Positions 1 to 6,706 of a stretch of DNA of 11,951 nt are shown piece by piece; position 1 is the stretch's first letter; the number at the start of each line of letters is the position of its first letter. This DNA is from Firm-04 sp946413695 (GTDB taxonomy: Bacteria; Bacillota; Clostridia; Oscillospirales; Ruminococcaceae), in contig CAMKLV010000088.1 in NCBI GenBank assembly GCA_946413695.1, forward strand, positions 1 to 11,951, read 5' to 3'. The notes beneath the pieces are model-generated. The model saw nothing but the letters and a program-made list of their open reading frames with translations. It did no database searches and was not told where the DNA came from. The position numbers and the translations under genes were made by a program.

Positions 1-67
1 ACCTTCCCCCTGTCCTCTTTGGGTTCTCCCCTCGCATTCGCGCCCCGCGCCCAGCGGAATCTAACAT

Positions 68-151
68 TCGGACAAAAGATAAAGAACAAGCAAACAAATA
101 AAAAACAATTGCGCCCAGTAAAAATGAATATCGGACAAAGGATAAAGAACA
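68..151. repeat. 21-bp imperfect direct repeat pair
   Basis: A 21-base A-rich unit beginning TCGGACAAA occurs at 68-88 and again at 131-151 with a single mismatch (A/G at the tenth base). The copies are 63 bases apart in a gene-free stretch downstream of the DUF2207 gene. No protein or RNA role can be assigned; the pair may be a duplicated intergenic segment. Outside this pair, bases 1-67 show nothing recognisable. Confidence 0.6.
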
Positions 152-173
152 TCAACGCTGCAAAGTGAATAGA

Positions 174-201
174 GAAAAGTGAAAAACGAAAAGTGAAAAA
201 C
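174..201. repeat. Two exact tandem copies of a 14-bp A-rich unit
   Basis: The 14-base unit GAAAAGTGAAAAAC is present twice back to back (174-187 and 188-201). A degenerate copy precedes it around 161-173. On the minus strand the region reads as T-rich tracts just after the candidate terminator at 203-244. It could be simple slippage sequence; no function is implied. Confidence 0.7.
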
Positions 202-202
202 T

Positions 203-244
203 GAAAGCCGCCCGGTCTGCATAACGCAAATCTGAGCGGCTTTC
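203..244 (-). terminator. Candidate terminator of the response regulator-kinase-DUF2207 operon
   Basis: Arms GAAAGCCGC (203-211) and GCGGCTTTC (236-244) are perfectly complementary around a 24-base loop. On the minus strand the stem is followed within two bases by a run of five T and further T-rich sequence, as in an intrinsic terminator. It lies about 70 bases after the stop of the last gene of the minus-strand operon. The long loop makes it less canonical than the terminator at 5155-5198. Confidence 0.5.
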
Positions 245-271
245 TTATATTCCAACATAAAAAGCGGGATT

Positions 272-315
272 CCAAAGGGGCAGTGCCCCTTTGGCGGGGG
301 ATAGGGGAACCCCCT
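272..315. repeat. REP-like GC-rich double palindrome
   Basis: Bases 272-294 form a perfect inverted repeat with 11-bp arms (CCAAAGGGGCA / TGCCCCTTTGG) around a single central base. A short second hairpin (AGGGG / CCCCT, 303-315) directly abuts the DUF2207 stop codon. Compact GC-rich palindromes just after stop codons resemble dispersed intergenic REP-type elements. Multiplicity in the genome cannot be judged from one window. It might also act as a transcript-stabilising 3' hairpin. Confidence 0.5.
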
Positions 316-1952
316 CAATCCGCACCGCCGCCTCCGCAGCTTGAACAGCTTGAACAACTCGAGCAACTCGAGCAGCTCGAACAGCTTGATCCGCCCGAAT
401 CGCTCCGCACTGTGGGATCATACGGCTTGACAACGCCCAGCAGATAAACCATGTCATTCAGCGGGTTGCTGCCCTCCGGCGAGTTGCCCGGCACATTCTC
501 CGTGTGGAACATGAACGGCAGCACATCCAGACTGCGGAGCGTGCCGTTGCGCATGAGCGTCCGGATGCAGTCATAGGCGCTGTTTGTGTATCTGCCCTTT
601 TTCCCGACAGTGTACCAGATTTTCAGATCCTGCTTGATTTTTTCGATTTCTCCCGCGGCGAGCAGCTCCTGATAATGCTGACTGCTGCCGATTGTATTTC
701 TATAATCATTCAGCCAGTCATTCACGCTTTTGAAGAACTGGTATGCCGTGTTCGTATCCGAAACGGCTTTCCGGATTTCGGCATATGGGATCATCACACG
801 GTCGCCCTGATCGGTATACGGAAAGCCGTTGACCAGCAGATTGCGGAACGCGATGCAGTTCTGTGTCTCGATATCGTTCTGCGCGGGCGTGTTTTTGCTC
901 AGCTGGATGCCGTCCTCTGTAAAGAGCAGCATGCCCTGCCGGTGCAGATCGAACATGCCGAGATAAAACGGCGTGAATTTATCCGTAAACACAGCGGCAG
1001 AGGGTCTGAGAAACGCATACCACGCAAAGGGGATGTTCACACTGTCCAGATGCTCTGCGGCATGCTCCAGACATTCCGGATCCTTTTTCAGCATGGCTTT
1101 TGCGCGCATACCCGGGGCGAAAATGAGCCACAGGATCAGGAAGATGATGATCGCGGGAAATGCCAGCGTGCTGATCACAGCCCCGATCACCAGTGCGACC
1201 GCACCGATTCCCGATGCGCTGATCTTTGTGCCGTTTTGTTTCGGAACGGATACATCGGAGACCCGCTGCAGGTCATCGAAATTGCTGCCGTCCATGCGGA
1301 GCGTCATCTGCCAGAGACCGGATGAAGCGCTGCGGCTGCCGCTGATTGTTTTCCCGATGATTTCTGTTGTGCTGCCTGTGAGACCGGCTTTTGCGGAGCT
1401 GTCCGCAGAAGGCATGGTCAGCCTGACCGTTGCTTTGGCGACCGGCGTGGTAAAGCGCTCACCGATCAGGCGGTATGAGAATGCCGCTCTGCCGCTCTCC
1501 TCCATCTTGACAGCGCCGGGAATCCGGTAGGTGACGGCATACTGCACGGTCTGATTCTCCGCAGCCTGAAACCAGTGGATTGTATAGCCCGCGGCGTTTT
1601 TTTCGAGATAGTAATGCCCGTCATTGCGGTCGGTATTGTTCTGCGCGGCAGCCTCCCTGCCGTTGATTGAACAGCTCTGCACCTGCACATCCCGAATGTA
1701 CTCAAGCTGACTGGAGCTGTCATAAAAGATGTCCTTGTAAAAGCGCGTGAAGCTGCCCCTTACATATTGGACCTGCCATTGTTCGGTGATGACCGCATCG
1801 CCGTTTGTTTCCAGCTCGATTGTGAAATCTGCGCTGTTGATCTGATACTGCTTGTCATCTGCGGATGCGTTCAGCGGTGTGATCATCACTGCCAGCAGCA
1901 GAACCGCTGCTGCAAAGAGAAACCGCATGCTGTGCCGGATTGTTCTTGTCAT
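315..1952 (-). CDS. DUF2207-like membrane protein with Cys-rich C-terminal repeat
   Basis: 545-residue predicted membrane protein of the DUF2207 (YciQ-like) type; its molecular function is unknown. Residues 1-31 form a signal peptide (basic start, hydrophobic 11-25, Ala-Ser-Ala before Asp). Residues 33-235 are a beta-rich extracytoplasmic part. A hydrophobic stretch at about 246-280 is long enough for one long or two closely packed membrane segments. The remaining part is probably cytoplasmic. The tail is six consecutive Ser-Ser-Cys triplets (residues 522-539, Cys every third residue) followed by Gly4-Ala-Asp; DUF2207 proteins often end in Gly-rich tails. The start has a good ribosome-binding site (GGAGG six bases upstream). 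It begins 58 bp after the kinase stop with no promoter between them, so it is probably co-transcribed with the two-component system. The family call rests on architecture and tail, not on a search. Confidence 0.8.
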   Translation of the reverse strand: MTRTIRHSMRFLFAAAVLLLAVMITPLNASADDKQYQINSADFTIELETNGDAVITEQWQVQYVRGSFTRFYKDIFYDSSSQLEYIRDVQVQSCSINGREAAAQNNTDRNDGHYYLEKNAAGYTIHWFQAAENQTVQYAVTYRIPGAVKMEESGRAAFSYRLIGERFTTPVAKATVRLTMPSADSSAKAGLTGSTTEIIGKTISGSRSASSGLWQMTLRMDGSNFDDLQRVSDVSVPKQNGTKISASGIGAVALVIGAVISTLAFPAIIIFLILWLIFAPGMRAKAMLKKDPECLEHAAEHLDSVNIPFAWYAFLRPSAAVFTDKFTPFYLGMFDLHRQGMLLFTEDGIQLSKNTPAQNDIETQNCIAFRNLLVNGFPYTDQGDRVMIPYAEIRKAVSDTNTAYQFFKSVNDWLNDYRNTIGSSQHYQELLAAGEIEKIKQDLKIWYTVGKKGRYTNSAYDCIRTLMRNGTLRSLDVLPFMFHTENVPGNSPEGSNPLNDMVYLLGVVKPYDPTVRSDSGGSSCSSCSSCSSCSSCSSCGGGGAD

Positions 1953-2010
1953 AGGATACCTCCGTCTGTTTGTGAGATGTTGGATATGCAGGATGTGTGG
2001 TGTTCAGGGT

Positions 2011-4326
2011 TCAGTGTCTGCCGATCGGCTGAAACAGCGGATTCAGTTTCAGCTCTGTTGTGAGGATGCCCGCCTCTGCCGTGACGCGCAGCTTGCCCTG
2101 ATACAGCGATGCGGTCTGCTGCGCGGTGCTGAGTTCATTTTTGAGCAGCGAGTCTGTATCGAGCGTGCCGGTATAGGGCGTGCAGATGCGCAGGGCGTAT
2201 TTTTCGCCTGTGACCGTGATCCTGCTGCCCGCTGCCGCATGCCTGACTGCGGTTTCCGCAAGCTGTGCCGCGAGCGCCGACAAGTGTTCCGCATTTGCAG
2301 TGAGCATGCATCTGCCGGATTCGCTCAGTGTCAGACCGTTCGTCTCCATTGCGGCTGCATTGTTCCGGAACGCGGTGTGCAGCAGCGCTGTCAGGTCGAG
2401 CCGTTCTTTCTTCTTCGGGCGCTCCTTCTTGATTTTGATTGTTCTGCGCAGGGGATTCCGTTTCAGCTCAGCGGTGAAGATGCCGTCCCTTGCCGTAATG
2501 CGCAGTCGGATTTTGTTGAGCGCCGCAATCTGCTGCACGATGCTCAGTCCCAGCCCGCTGCCGGAGTGGCTGCTGCGTTCTGCATCGCCGCGCCGGAACG
2601 GTTCACAGAGTGTTTTCTCGTCAAGCTCACCGGTATAGGGATTGCAGATGCGCAGTCTGCACTTTTCGGCGGATACCGTGATCTCGCTGCCTTCGGCTGC
2701 ATGCTGCACCGCGTTCGCCGCGAGGTTTTCCGCAAGCTGCGTCAGCATATCGGCATTGCCCTCAACGATAAATGTTCCGGATTCTTTCAGCGTCAGACCG
2801 CGCTGTTCCATGACTGCCGCATTGCGCCGGAATGCCGCGTGCAGAAGCGCCGTCACATCGACTCTGTCCTTCAGTTTGGGACGCTTCCGCGCTTCAAGCT
2901 GCGCGAGTCCCAGCACGCCTGCGATCATCTCATCCATGTGCGTGACATTCTCCATGATGAAATCCGCGTATTCATCGGTGTTCTCCGGATGATTGTGTGC
3001 GCGGATGTTTTCCGCATTGCCGTAGATCACGGCGAGCGGCGTTTTCAGATCGTGGGCGAGCGCACCGGTTAAGTTTCTGCGGTATGTTTCGATGTCATAG
3101 CGTCTGCTGTAAATCAGATAGGAAATGACCGCCCAGACCAGCGCAAGCAGCAGCACCGGAATAACCGAAAATGCAAGACGAAGCGGCAGCAGTGAGACAT
3201 AATTATATTTGAAGTCGCGCTCCGGGTAGTAATACTGGAAATACCACAGCTGCCAGTTCTGACCGCGGAACGTAATATCTCTGTCGCAGGGTTGAAAAGA
3301 GATATATGGACGGTTTATTTCATCTCTGCCAAACAGGAAGTAAGTGAAAAACCTATAGGGCAGGATGTTCTTTTGTGATTCAATGCTCTCTTTGACCTGC
3401 TTGATCAGTTCCTCTCTGGTTTTGACCTGGTGTTCTTCCCGTATGTCCTGATTGAAAACGCCGTATTCGGCATCATGGAGCTGCTGTGCCCAATCTTTCT
3501 GCAGTTGTTCAAAGTTTTCCGAAATCTGCTGTGTGACCTCCTGCATGCATGCATCGGCAGTGGGCGAATTCGGTGAACCTCTCAGGAACACATAGCCGAG
3601 CTTCGGCTCATCCTTTGCCAGCGCCGCGAATTGCGCATCTATGTCCGTTCTGTTTTCGTAATCAGGATAATGGGAGAGTGTCTCCTTGTCATCCAGATTA
3701 CAGATCATATCCCAGCCCTCTGCGCGGTCGATTGTGAGATCCGCCCATTCGCCCGGAATCGGCTTTTTGGATGCGAATCCCCCGATCAGAGAGACAAGCG
3801 GAACCCGGTTCTTCTGCATATATACTTCGCCGGGGAGAAACATATCATTCTTGACGTAAATGCTGTGAACGATTGTCTCAGTATAATACGCCTGTTTATT
3901 CATCGAATCTGCAAGCTGACCGACGAGCTTCGGATCATAGAGATAGTAGAACTTGCTTTCCCCGCCCTGCTTGGTGTATGCTGCGGCAAAGGTTTTGCTG
4001 GAATAGCATTCGCCGGTCTCCGGCTGATACAGCAGTAAGGCACGCTCATATGCAGGATTCAGAAAGAGCCTTTTTCCGAGTGTCAGAGAGACATCTTCTT
4101 CTGTGTTTTCGATTCCTGCCAGTGCATGTTCAACCCCATCCACTTTGGAATCCGGAAGACCGGCGGGGTAATTGCTGAGACATTCCTCCCAGCCCTTGTA
4201 GAGATACTTCCAGCCGATGAGTCCCAGCGCCGCAACGGTACAGATCAGCAGTCTGCGCCGGAAGAATCTGCCGAATTTCTTTTTTCCGGGATACTTTGTC
4301 TGTTCCTGCTGTTTTTTCTTCTTCAT
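2011..4326 (-). CDS. Membrane sensor histidine kinase with duplicated, degenerate C-terminal ATPase domain
   Basis: 771 residues. A basic N terminus is followed by TM1 (about 25-43), an extracytoplasmic region of about 335 residues of no family I recognise, and TM2 (about 381-406). The dimerisation/phosphoacceptor domain has H425 in an AHDLKTP box. The first ATP-binding domain (about 482-628) has an N-box with E533 and N538, a divergent G1 box with Asn in place of Asp (N562), an F-box EPF (575-577) and a G2 box GSGLGL (589-594). A second copy of that domain (about 636-766) follows, roughly 55-60% identical over its first 95 residues by eye. There N538 is replaced by T692, and about 16 residues spanning the F and G2 boxes are missing. 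The partner regulator lies 12 bp upstream. AGGAGG precedes the ATG. The kinase core looks functional; the second copy is probably a non-catalytic pseudo-ATPase domain. Confidence 0.93.
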   Translation of the reverse strand: MKKKKQQEQTKYPGKKKFGRFFRRRLLICTVAALGLIGWKYLYKGWEECLSNYPAGLPDSKVDGVEHALAGIENTEEDVSLTLGKRLFLNPAYERALLLYQPETGECYSSKTFAAAYTKQGGESKFYYLYDPKLVGQLADSMNKQAYYTETIVHSIYVKNDMFLPGEVYMQKNRVPLVSLIGGFASKKPIPGEWADLTIDRAEGWDMICNLDDKETLSHYPDYENRTDIDAQFAALAKDEPKLGYVFLRGSPNSPTADACMQEVTQQISENFEQLQKDWAQQLHDAEYGVFNQDIREEHQVKTREELIKQVKESIESQKNILPYRFFTYFLFGRDEINRPYISFQPCDRDITFRGQNWQLWYFQYYYPERDFKYNYVSLLPLRLAFSVIPVLLLALVWAVISYLIYSRRYDIETYRRNLTGALAHDLKTPLAVIYGNAENIRAHNHPENTDEYADFIMENVTHMDEMIAGVLGLAQLEARKRPKLKDRVDVTALLHAAFRRNAAVMEQRGLTLKESGTFIVEGNADMLTQLAENLAANAVQHAAEGSEITVSAEKCRLRICNPYTGELDEKTLCEPFRRGDAERSSHSGSGLGLSIVQQIAALNKIRLRITARDGIFTAELKRNPLRRTIKIKKERPKKKERLDLTALLHTAFRNNAAAMETNGLTLSESGRCMLTANAEHLSALAAQLAETAVRHAAAGSRITVTGEKYALRICTPYTGTLDTDSLLKNELSTAQQTASLYQGKLRVTAEAGILTTELKLNPLFQPIGRH

Positions 4327-4338
4327 TCTGATCGCCTC

Positions 4339-5022
4339 CTAGGTGTGATCCTTTAGCTGATAACCCCTGGAGATGACTGTCCGGATTTGCTGACCTGCAC
4401 TGCCGAGTGCCTTGCGCAGCTTTTTGATGTGCGTATCCACAACGCGGTCGCTGCCGAAGAAATCGCTGCCCCAGATGCGGTCAAGGAGCTGGCCGCGCGA
4501 GACAACCCAGTCCCTGTGTTCCATCAGGTATTGCAGCAGTGCGAATTCCTTTGCAGGCAGCGTCACGGGCTGTCCGTTCGCCGTGACGGCAAGCGTCAGC
4601 GGATTGAGCGTGATGCCCCCGCAGACAAGCTCGCTGCGCAGGATTGTGCCCTTTGCGCGTTTGAGCAGCGCCAGAACCTTGGCATAAAGCGTTGCGAGCG
4701 AAAACGGCTTGACCACATAGTCATCACAGCCGAGCGTGTAGCCGTAAAGCACATCCTCCTCGCGGGCGCGCGCCGTGAGAAACAGCAGCGGAATATCGGA
4801 TACGGCACGGATGCTGCGGCAGATCGAAAATCCGTCCAGATCAGGCAGCATGACATCCAGCAGAATCAGGTCATATTCGCCGCTGCGCGCGGCATCGAGC
4901 CCTTCTGCGCCGTTCTGCACGGTATCGAGCTGACAGATGTTATCCGGCTGTGCGGAAAAATAATCCGCGATCATCCGGCAGATCTGCACATTGTCCTCGA
5001 CGAGCAGAATTCTGTATGTCAT
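4339..5022 (-). CDS. OmpR/PhoB-family response regulator
   Basis: 227-residue DNA-binding response regulator. The receiver domain (2-115) has the acidic pair E9/D10, phosphoacceptor D56 in LLDVMLPD, switch T83 and K105 in VVKPF. A winged-helix effector domain follows at about 128-224, with typical RGQLLDRIW and VVDTHIKKLRKAL elements. Start choice: the frame also allows GTG at 5031, but that codon lies inside the Shine-Dalgarno sequence GGGAGGTG (5036-5029), six bases before the ATG at 5022, so the ATG is preferred. It is the first gene of the operon, 12 bp upstream of its cognate kinase, and is transcribed from the promoter at 5112-5140. The targets are unknown. The DUF2207 gene in the same operon suggests an envelope-related stimulus or output, which is inference. 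Confidence 0.95.
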   Translation of the reverse strand: MTYRILLVEDNVQICRMIADYFSAQPDNICQLDTVQNGAEGLDAARSGEYDLILLDVMLPDLDGFSICRSIRAVSDIPLLFLTARAREEDVLYGYTLGCDDYVVKPFSLATLYAKVLALLKRAKGTILRSELVCGGITLNPLTLAVTANGQPVTLPAKEFALLQYLMEHRDWVVSRGQLLDRIWGSDFFGSDRVVDTHIKKLRKALGSAGQQIRTVISRGYQLKDHT

Positions 5023-5111
5023 TTGCCTCACCTCCCTGTGTCCTCAGCTTATCAGAATGATGTGTACTCCGTATGTCCTGCCGGTGATTTCCGGCTGCGC
5101 TGTCTCAAATC

Positions 5112-5140
5112 AGTATAGCATATTTTTTACTGAATTGCAA
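5112..5140 (-). promoter_or_regulatory. SigA-type promoter of the two-component operon
   Basis: On the minus strand TTGCAA (5140-5135) and TATACT (5117-5112) are separated by 17 bases. A TGC immediately before the -10 gives an extended -10. It lies about 90-120 bases upstream of the response-regulator ATG, leaving an untranslated leader of about 80 bases. No obvious regulator half-sites were seen within it. Confidence 0.7.
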
Positions 5141-5154
5141 GACTTTGGGGGAGA

Positions 5155-5198
5155 TTGAAAAAACACCCGCTTACGATCTCTTTCGTAAACGGGTGTTT
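5155..5198 (-). terminator. Intrinsic terminator of the XRE gene
   Basis: Arms 5161-5176 and 5183-5198 form a 16-bp stem with one internal mismatch and a 6-base loop. On the minus strand it is followed by a run of six T. It starts 10 bases after the XRE stop codon and lies just upstream of the next promoter, so it separates the XRE unit from the two-component operon. Confidence 0.85.
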
Positions 5199-5208
5199 CA
5201 TTGCCGCA

Positions 5209-5802
5209 TCATCTCCGCCGGATATCCTGATACAGGAATCCGCACTGTGTGCAGTACCAGACGAGCCTGCCCATCCGGTACATCGGCATGGTGAAATGAA
5301 AATCCCACTCGGGATACTGTTTGAACAGCATGACGCTGCTGTCGGTGATGTACGCTGCAAACGAGATATAGTGCGCCTTGGTCATCGGGTGCGCGGAGGA
5401 TACATACCATTCGCCGCCGGTGTCCTCGATTTGCAGCATTTCTTCCGGTTCCGCTCTGCGCGGCTCCATCGGGGAGAGCCTGCTGCCGCAGCAGGTCACT
5501 GCCGCTTCAGAGCTTGCTGCGATGATGTTGCCGCACGATTTGCATACATAGAATTTCGTCTTCTTCATATTGCCTTTCTCACTTTCCTTTTGTGCGATCT
5601 CGCCCGTCAGCAGGACATGAATATCCGTATCAAAGACCTCTGCAAGTGCCGCAAGCAGCGATACATCCGGACAGCCGTTGCCGCATTCCCATTTTGACAC
5701 CGCCTTGTCACTGACATGGATGCGTTCTGCAAGCTGCTTCTGCGTCATGCCGCATTCTTTCCGGAGCCGTTTGATCAGATCGCCTGTTTTGCTCTGGTTC
5801 AT
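5209..5802 (-). CDS. XRE-type regulator fused to a desulfoferrodoxin/superoxide-reductase-like domain
   Basis: 197 residues. The N-terminal XRE/Cro-type helix-turn-helix (about 5-62) has a classic QKQLAERIHVSDKAVSKWE recognition core. From about 82 the protein resembles desulfoferrodoxin. A CxxC...CC metal site (C87, C90, C104, C105) matches the N-terminal desulforedoxin-like domain. HPM-TKA-H (H138, H144) and YCTQCG (C184, C187) match the superoxide-reductase centre. Compared by eye with that centre, the first His seems to be Met and the last His seems to be C187, so catalysis is doubtful and a metal or redox sensor role is possible. Start choice: ATG at 5802 has AGAGGTGAT upstream and gives a standard XRE N terminus. 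The frame is open to an ATG at 5904, but the promoter at 5833-5861 would lie inside that extension. Monocistronic, with its own promoter and terminator. Confidence 0.88.
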   Translation of the reverse strand: MNQSKTGDLIKRLRKECGMTQKQLAERIHVSDKAVSKWECGNGCPDVSLLAALAEVFDTDIHVLLTGEIAQKESEKGNMKKTKFYVCKSCGNIIAASSEAAVTCCGSRLSPMEPRRAEPEEMLQIEDTGGEWYVSSAHPMTKAHYISFAAYITDSSVMLFKQYPEWDFHFTMPMYRMGRLVWYCTQCGFLYQDIRRR

Positions 5803-5832
5803 GTGATCACCTCTGGTTTCTGTTCTGTCTAC

Positions 5833-5861
5833 ATGATACCATATGCACGCGGGCTTGTCAA
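5833..5861 (-). promoter_or_regulatory. Proximal promoter of the XRE gene
   Basis: On the minus strand a consensus TTGACA (5861-5856) and TATCAT (5838-5833) are spaced 17 bases apart, with TGG before the -10. The expected start point gives a leader of about 25 bases before the ribosome-binding site and ATG at 5802. XRE regulators commonly autoregulate, but no clear palindromic operator overlaps the promoter. Confidence 0.75.
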
Positions 5862-5912
5862 TCCACGCTCCGTAGAGTGCAGACAGAAAGAAGAAAATCC
5901 GCATAAAATTTT

Positions 5913-5941
5913 TGCCCCTGAGCCTTCAACGCTCAGGGGCA
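5913..5941. other. Strong hairpin between two XRE promoters
   Basis: TGCCCCTGAGC (5913-5923) and GCTCAGGGGCA (5931-5941) form a perfect 11-bp stem with a 7-base loop. On the minus strand it is followed by five A then four T, which is poor as a U tract. On the plus strand it is followed by T-rich but interrupted sequence. It sits about 20 bases downstream of the predicted start point of the distal promoter. It could therefore be a 5' leader structure, an attenuator, or a weak terminator for read-through from the remnant gene at 6080. Confidence 0.55.
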
Positions 5942-5965
5942 TTGTGTTCATTTATGTTCGTAACA

Positions 5966-5994
5966 ATTATAGCACAGGATTGTAGTTCCGGCAA
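5966..5994 (-). promoter_or_regulatory. Distal SigA-type promoter upstream of the hairpin and XRE gene
   Basis: On the minus strand TTGCCG (5994-5989) and a perfect TATAAT (5971-5966) are separated by 17 bases, with TGC giving an extended -10. No start codon with a convincing reading frame follows before the XRE unit. The transcript would begin near 5959 and run straight into the hairpin at 5941-5913. It may be a second XRE promoter or drive a short RNA. Confidence 0.55.
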
Positions 5995-6079
5995 TCAAAA
6001 CGCCATAGTTCTTCTGCCGTTACAACAGAAATATTATGACTGAAATCTTCTGCTCCAGCGCGGAGTGCTGTTTCGTTTG

Positions 6080-6490
6080 TTATTTCGCCTGTGCCGTGAC
6101 AGAGACCAGCTCTGCGGTGTCAACATCCAGCTTGCCGGATGCATCCGTATATCCCCAGACCTCCAGTGCCATTCTGCGCGCATCGGCGGGCATCTCCACC
6201 GTGACCTGTGCCTTGCCGCTGCTGTCTGCCGGATGCTTGCCGAGCGTCTTCGTGATCCACTTGCCGCTGCCGTTTTCCGCATTCGGGTCCCAGTAGCCCC
6301 ATGCAAGATTCAGCTCGGATTCGGGCTTTGCGGAAACGGTCATTGTCATCGCATGCTCGCTTAATCCTTCCGTCATGCGCCACTTGCCTGCGTCCTCCTT
6401 GACAAACGCGACGGCGATCTCCGGCTTATCATCCGCACCGTCTTGGAGGAGCAGCTGCTTCAGAATCGTGAGATCAGCGGCGTTCAGGAT
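6080..6490 (-). pseudogene. 3' remnant of a dockerin-bearing cellulosomal gene
   Basis: This open frame of about 136 codons lacks its own start. It begins in the middle of a dockerin repeat: ILNAADLTILKQLLL matches the second half of a calcium-binding F-hand and its helix, but the preceding GDxNxDG loop is absent. A module of about 110 residues follows, rich in beta-type sequence with several Trp (around WGYWDP and EVWGYT), and resembling a carbohydrate-binding or other small ruminococcal domain that I cannot name. It ends at TAA 6080-6082. Upstream of 6490 the frame stays open to an ATG at 6631, but those residues are antisense to the plus-strand fragment and look non-native. No ribosome-binding site or promoter is apparent. 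The order dockerin then C-terminal domain is unusual, as most dockerins are terminal. Most likely the 5' part was lost by insertion or recombination. Confidence 0.65.
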
Positions 6491-6706
6491 CTCGGACACC
6501 GGAAGAAGTACGCCGACAAGATCAAAAACGATCCGGTCTGGCTGACATACTCCCGCGCATACAAGGCACACTATGCACGCTTTCTGAAAAAGAAAATGAC
6601 GCAGGCGGAGTTTCAGATCTGGGCAGACCATGCGCTTGATCTCCGGCAGCAGGCGCTTGACGGTACGATCGAATTCAAAACATACATGGAAGAAATACGA
6701 AAATGA
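6491..6706 (+). pseudogene. C-terminal fragment of a mobile-element-type protein
   Basis: About 71 codons on the plus strand, rich in Lys, Arg and Tyr, with the segment KIKNDPVWLTYSRAYKAHYA followed by a Lys-rich turn, a helical stretch containing two Trp/Phe-Ala pairs, and a stop at 6704-6706. The style recalls the C-terminal tail of DUF6076-like proteins found in conjugative and other accessory elements of Firmicutes; this is a memory-based resemblance, not a search result. The frame continues upstream to 6443, but that part lies antisense to the dockerin remnant and should not count as native. The N-terminal zinc-binding region expected of such a protein is absent, so it is read as a 5'-truncated remnant. 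Confidence 0.45.

Noticed and set aside
68..201. CRISPR-like array
   Set aside because: Only two 21-base copies with a mismatch and two short tandem units occur; no regular repeat-spacer pattern and no cas genes.
504..1325. Plus-strand ORF of 273 codons inside the DUF2207 gene
   Set aside because: Antisense shadow of a gene with signal peptide and membrane segment; no ribosome-binding site or motif supports it.
2011..2440. Kinase domain duplication as an assembly error
   Set aside because: The two copies differ at roughly 40% of residues, keep one open frame and differ by a clean in-frame deletion, which misassembly of one sequence would not produce.
1852..3072. Plus-strand ORF of 406 codons
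   Set aside because: It is antisense to the kinase and the start of the DUF2207 gene, both with clear domains, ribosome-binding sites and motifs. Its translation shows no recognisable motif and high Cys/Arg typical of antisense frames.
6491..6631. Reading the dockerin remnant as an intact 183-codon gene starting at 6631
   Set aside because: The first 47 codons are antisense to the plus-strand fragment, there is no ribosome-binding site, and the dockerin repeat lacks its calcium loop.
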